Source: an uncultured Paraburkholderia sp. (GTDB lineage: Bacteria; Pseudomonadota; Gammaproteobacteria; Burkholderiales; Burkholderiaceae). From it: 15,202 nt of DNA. This document shows positions 13,422 to 15,202 of the stretch, one piece after another. The notes under the pieces are model-generated. The model had not been told where the DNA came from. It ran no database searches and saw nothing but the letters and a program-made list of their open reading frames with translations. A program made the translations under genes and the position numbers. The stretch covers positions 1 to 15,202 of the forward strand of contig CALFSF010000240.1 in NCBI GenBank assembly GCA_937917025.1, given 5' to 3'. How positions within the stretch are numbered: position 1 is the first letter of the stretch; each line of letters begins with the position of its first letter.

Positions 13422-14168
13422 TTAAGCGGACTGCGTACCGGCGGCTTCACTGGTTTCCGATGCCGGCGCGAGACGCCAGACGCTCGTGCCCTTGACCGCC
13501 TTGTCGAGACCATCCAGCACGGCCTGATGTTCCGTGAGTTCATCGCTGCTTGCCGTCAGCACCACCAGTTCGAGCGCGTCGAACCTCACGCGCGGCGTGT
13601 GCGCATCACCGCCGCCGGACACTTCGCCCATCATGTCGATCACGAGGCTTTCCTGGCCGCGCGTCATCGCGAGGAAAACCTCCGCGAGCAGTTCCGAATC
13701 GAGCAATGCGCCGTGAAGCGTGCGGTGCGCGTTGCTGATGCCGAAACGGTCGCACAGCGCGTCGAGCGAATTGCGCTTGCCTGGGAAAATCGACTTCGCG
13801 CGCACCAGCGTGTCGATCACCTCGCCGCAGTGCTGGCTGAACGGCGGCAGCCCAAGCAGGGTGAACTCCGCATCGAGAAAGCCGATGTCGAACGGCGCGT
13901 TGTGAATGATCAGCTCCGCGTCCTGCACGAAATCGCGCAACGCATCGGCGATTTCAGCGAACTTCGGTTTGTCGCTCAGGAACTCGGTTGTCAGGCCGTG
14001 GACGGCGAGCGCGCCCGGATCGCTGTCGCGTTCCGGGTTGACGTAGAAGTGCAGGTTGTTGCCCGTCAGCCGACGGTTGACCAGTTCGACACAGCCGATT
14101 TCGATGATGCGATCGCCCGTGCGCGCATTGAGGCCTGTGGTTTCGGTGTCGAGAACAATTTGACGCAT
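13422..14168 (-). CDS. dnaQ: DNA polymerase III epsilon subunit (3'-5' proofreading exonuclease)
   Basis: A 248-residue DEDDh exonuclease that removes misincorporated bases within the replicative polymerase core. ExoI DTETTGL supplies D7 and E9; ExoII HNAPFDIGFLD supplies D94; ExoIII HGALLDSELLAEVFL supplies H152 and D157. After the exonuclease domain (about 1-175) comes a ~70-residue tail that in this family binds the alpha subunit. Length is close to E. coli DnaQ (243). The start MRQIVLDTETTGL is the standard one although no clear Shine-Dalgarno is seen. It lies 49 bp after rnhA on the same strand and probably shares its transcript. In E. coli rnhA and dnaQ are also neighbours but divergent. 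Confidence 0.97.
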   Translation of the reverse strand: MRQIVLDTETTGLNARTGDRIIEIGCVELVNRRLTGNNLHFYVNPERDSDPGALAVHGLTTEFLSDKPKFAEIADALRDFVQDAELIIHNAPFDIGFLDAEFTLLGLPPFSQHCGEVIDTLVRAKSIFPGKRNSLDALCDRFGISNAHRTLHGALLDSELLAEVFLAMTRGQESLVIDMMGEVSGGGDAHTPRVRFDALELVVLTASSDELTEHQAVLDGLDKAVKGTSVWRLAPASETSEAAGTQSA

Positions 14169-14217
14169 GTCGGATCAGCCCGCGTTGAAATTAGCGATAA
14201 AAAGGAGAGGCGGGAAT

Positions 14218-14660
<443 letters not shown>

Positions 14661-14664
<4 letters not shown>

Positions 14665-15202
14665 TTGCGGTGGTTACGGGTATTCGGGGTGGCGGCGGGC
14701 GCAAGCCCGGCGGCAAGAACAGGTTTTTTCACCTTCAACGGGCCGACGAGCCGCATGCCGCGCACGCGCTTGATCGCGGTCACCATGTAGGCCGCGCCGA
14801 AGATCGGCCACCAGCGGTCGCCGGCGGCCTCCATGAAGGCATAGCGCGCGAGCCATTGATCGCTCGCGAGCGGCGGACGATAGCAGCCGAAGCGTCCGCG
14901 TTCAAGGTCGAAGCCTAACAGCTTGATCCAGTCCTTCAGGCGCGTGAACGCGATCAGGTCATGCTGCGCGGGCACGAACGGCCGGCCCGTGACCTTGCCG
15001 AGCGATTGCCGCGCGCCCCACAGCGACAGCGAATTGAAGCCCAGAATGATCAACTGGCCTTCCGGCATCAGCACGCGCTCGGCTTCGCGCAGCAGACGAT
15101 GCGGGTCGCTCGTGAATTCGAGCGTATGCGGCATCACGATCAGATCGACGCTCTGCGCCTCGAACGGCAGGTCGAGCAGGTCGCACCAGCCGGTGCTTCG
15201 GC
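14661..15202 (-). CDS. Class I SAM-dependent methyltransferase, partial (N-terminus beyond the window)
   Basis: Open reading continues to the window edge at 15202, so at least the N-terminal SAM-binding half is missing. The visible 180-residue part begins STGWCDLLDLPFEAQSVDLIVMPHTLEF, the typical post-motif-I region of a class I methyltransferase where the LPF...SVDLI sequence precedes motif IV. It then has a conserved helix HRLLREAERVLMPEGQLIILGFN, the usual motif V/VI area. The C-terminal ~100 residues (GRPFVPAQHDLIAFTRLKDWIKLLGFDLERGRFGCYRPP...) are characteristic of the protein often found before rnhA in beta-proteobacteria. The substrate is unknown. Its stop overlaps the rnhA start (ATGA). 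Confidence 0.88.

Overview
The window looks like chromosomal DNA from a beta-proteobacterium of the Burkholderiaceae, most likely Burkholderia, Paraburkholderia or a close relative. The evidence is uniformly GC-rich coding DNA, a methyltransferase-rnhA-dnaQ-tRNA-Val block, a SCO / PCu(A)C / CtaG-like copper operon, and protein sequences typical of that family. I see no insertion sequence, CRISPR array, phage gene, toxin-antitoxin pair or plasmid function. This is ordinary, densely coded chromosome with one well-formed catabolic regulatory region.

Layout, left to right. (1) 137-2135, minus strand: a three-gene operon transcribed SCO lipoprotein, then periplasmic PCu(A)C copper chaperone, then a CtaG-type membrane protein; together these would deliver copper to cytochrome c oxidase. 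(2) 2566-4807, plus strand: otsB then otsA, the two-step trehalose pathway, ending at a strong bidirectional hairpin shared with (3), a minus-strand MsbA-like fused ABC exporter (4940-6832). (4) A 691-bp non-coding, relatively AT-rich region (6833-7523), then a GT4 glycosyltransferase (7524-8588) with its own terminator. (5) 8831-10210, plus strand: an unrecognised four-helix membrane protein starting at TTG, then a DUF2214 membrane protein.

(6) 10263-13178: a LacI-family repressor gene facing away from a uronate dehydrogenase gene (udh) and an overlapping SMP-30-family lactonase gene. Udh would oxidise glucuronate or galacturonate to the aldaro-lactone, and the lactonase would open it to the aldarate. 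The 154-bp divergent spacer holds two LacI/GalR-type palindromes 77 bp apart, one over each promoter, with an 8-bp inverted repeat between them centred on the udh -35 box. This is the most information-rich non-coding segment in the window. (7) 13299-15202, minus strand: a methyltransferase cut by the window edge, rnhA, dnaQ, and tRNA-Val(CAC), the tRNA having its own promoter in the dnaQ-tRNA gap.

The regulatory calls were read by eye from sequence motifs and are inferences. Function calls for the larger enzymes rest on intact catalytic motifs and are stronger. I did not find a convincing undescribed system; the best leads are the udh/lacI control region and the long leader of the glycosyltransferase gene.
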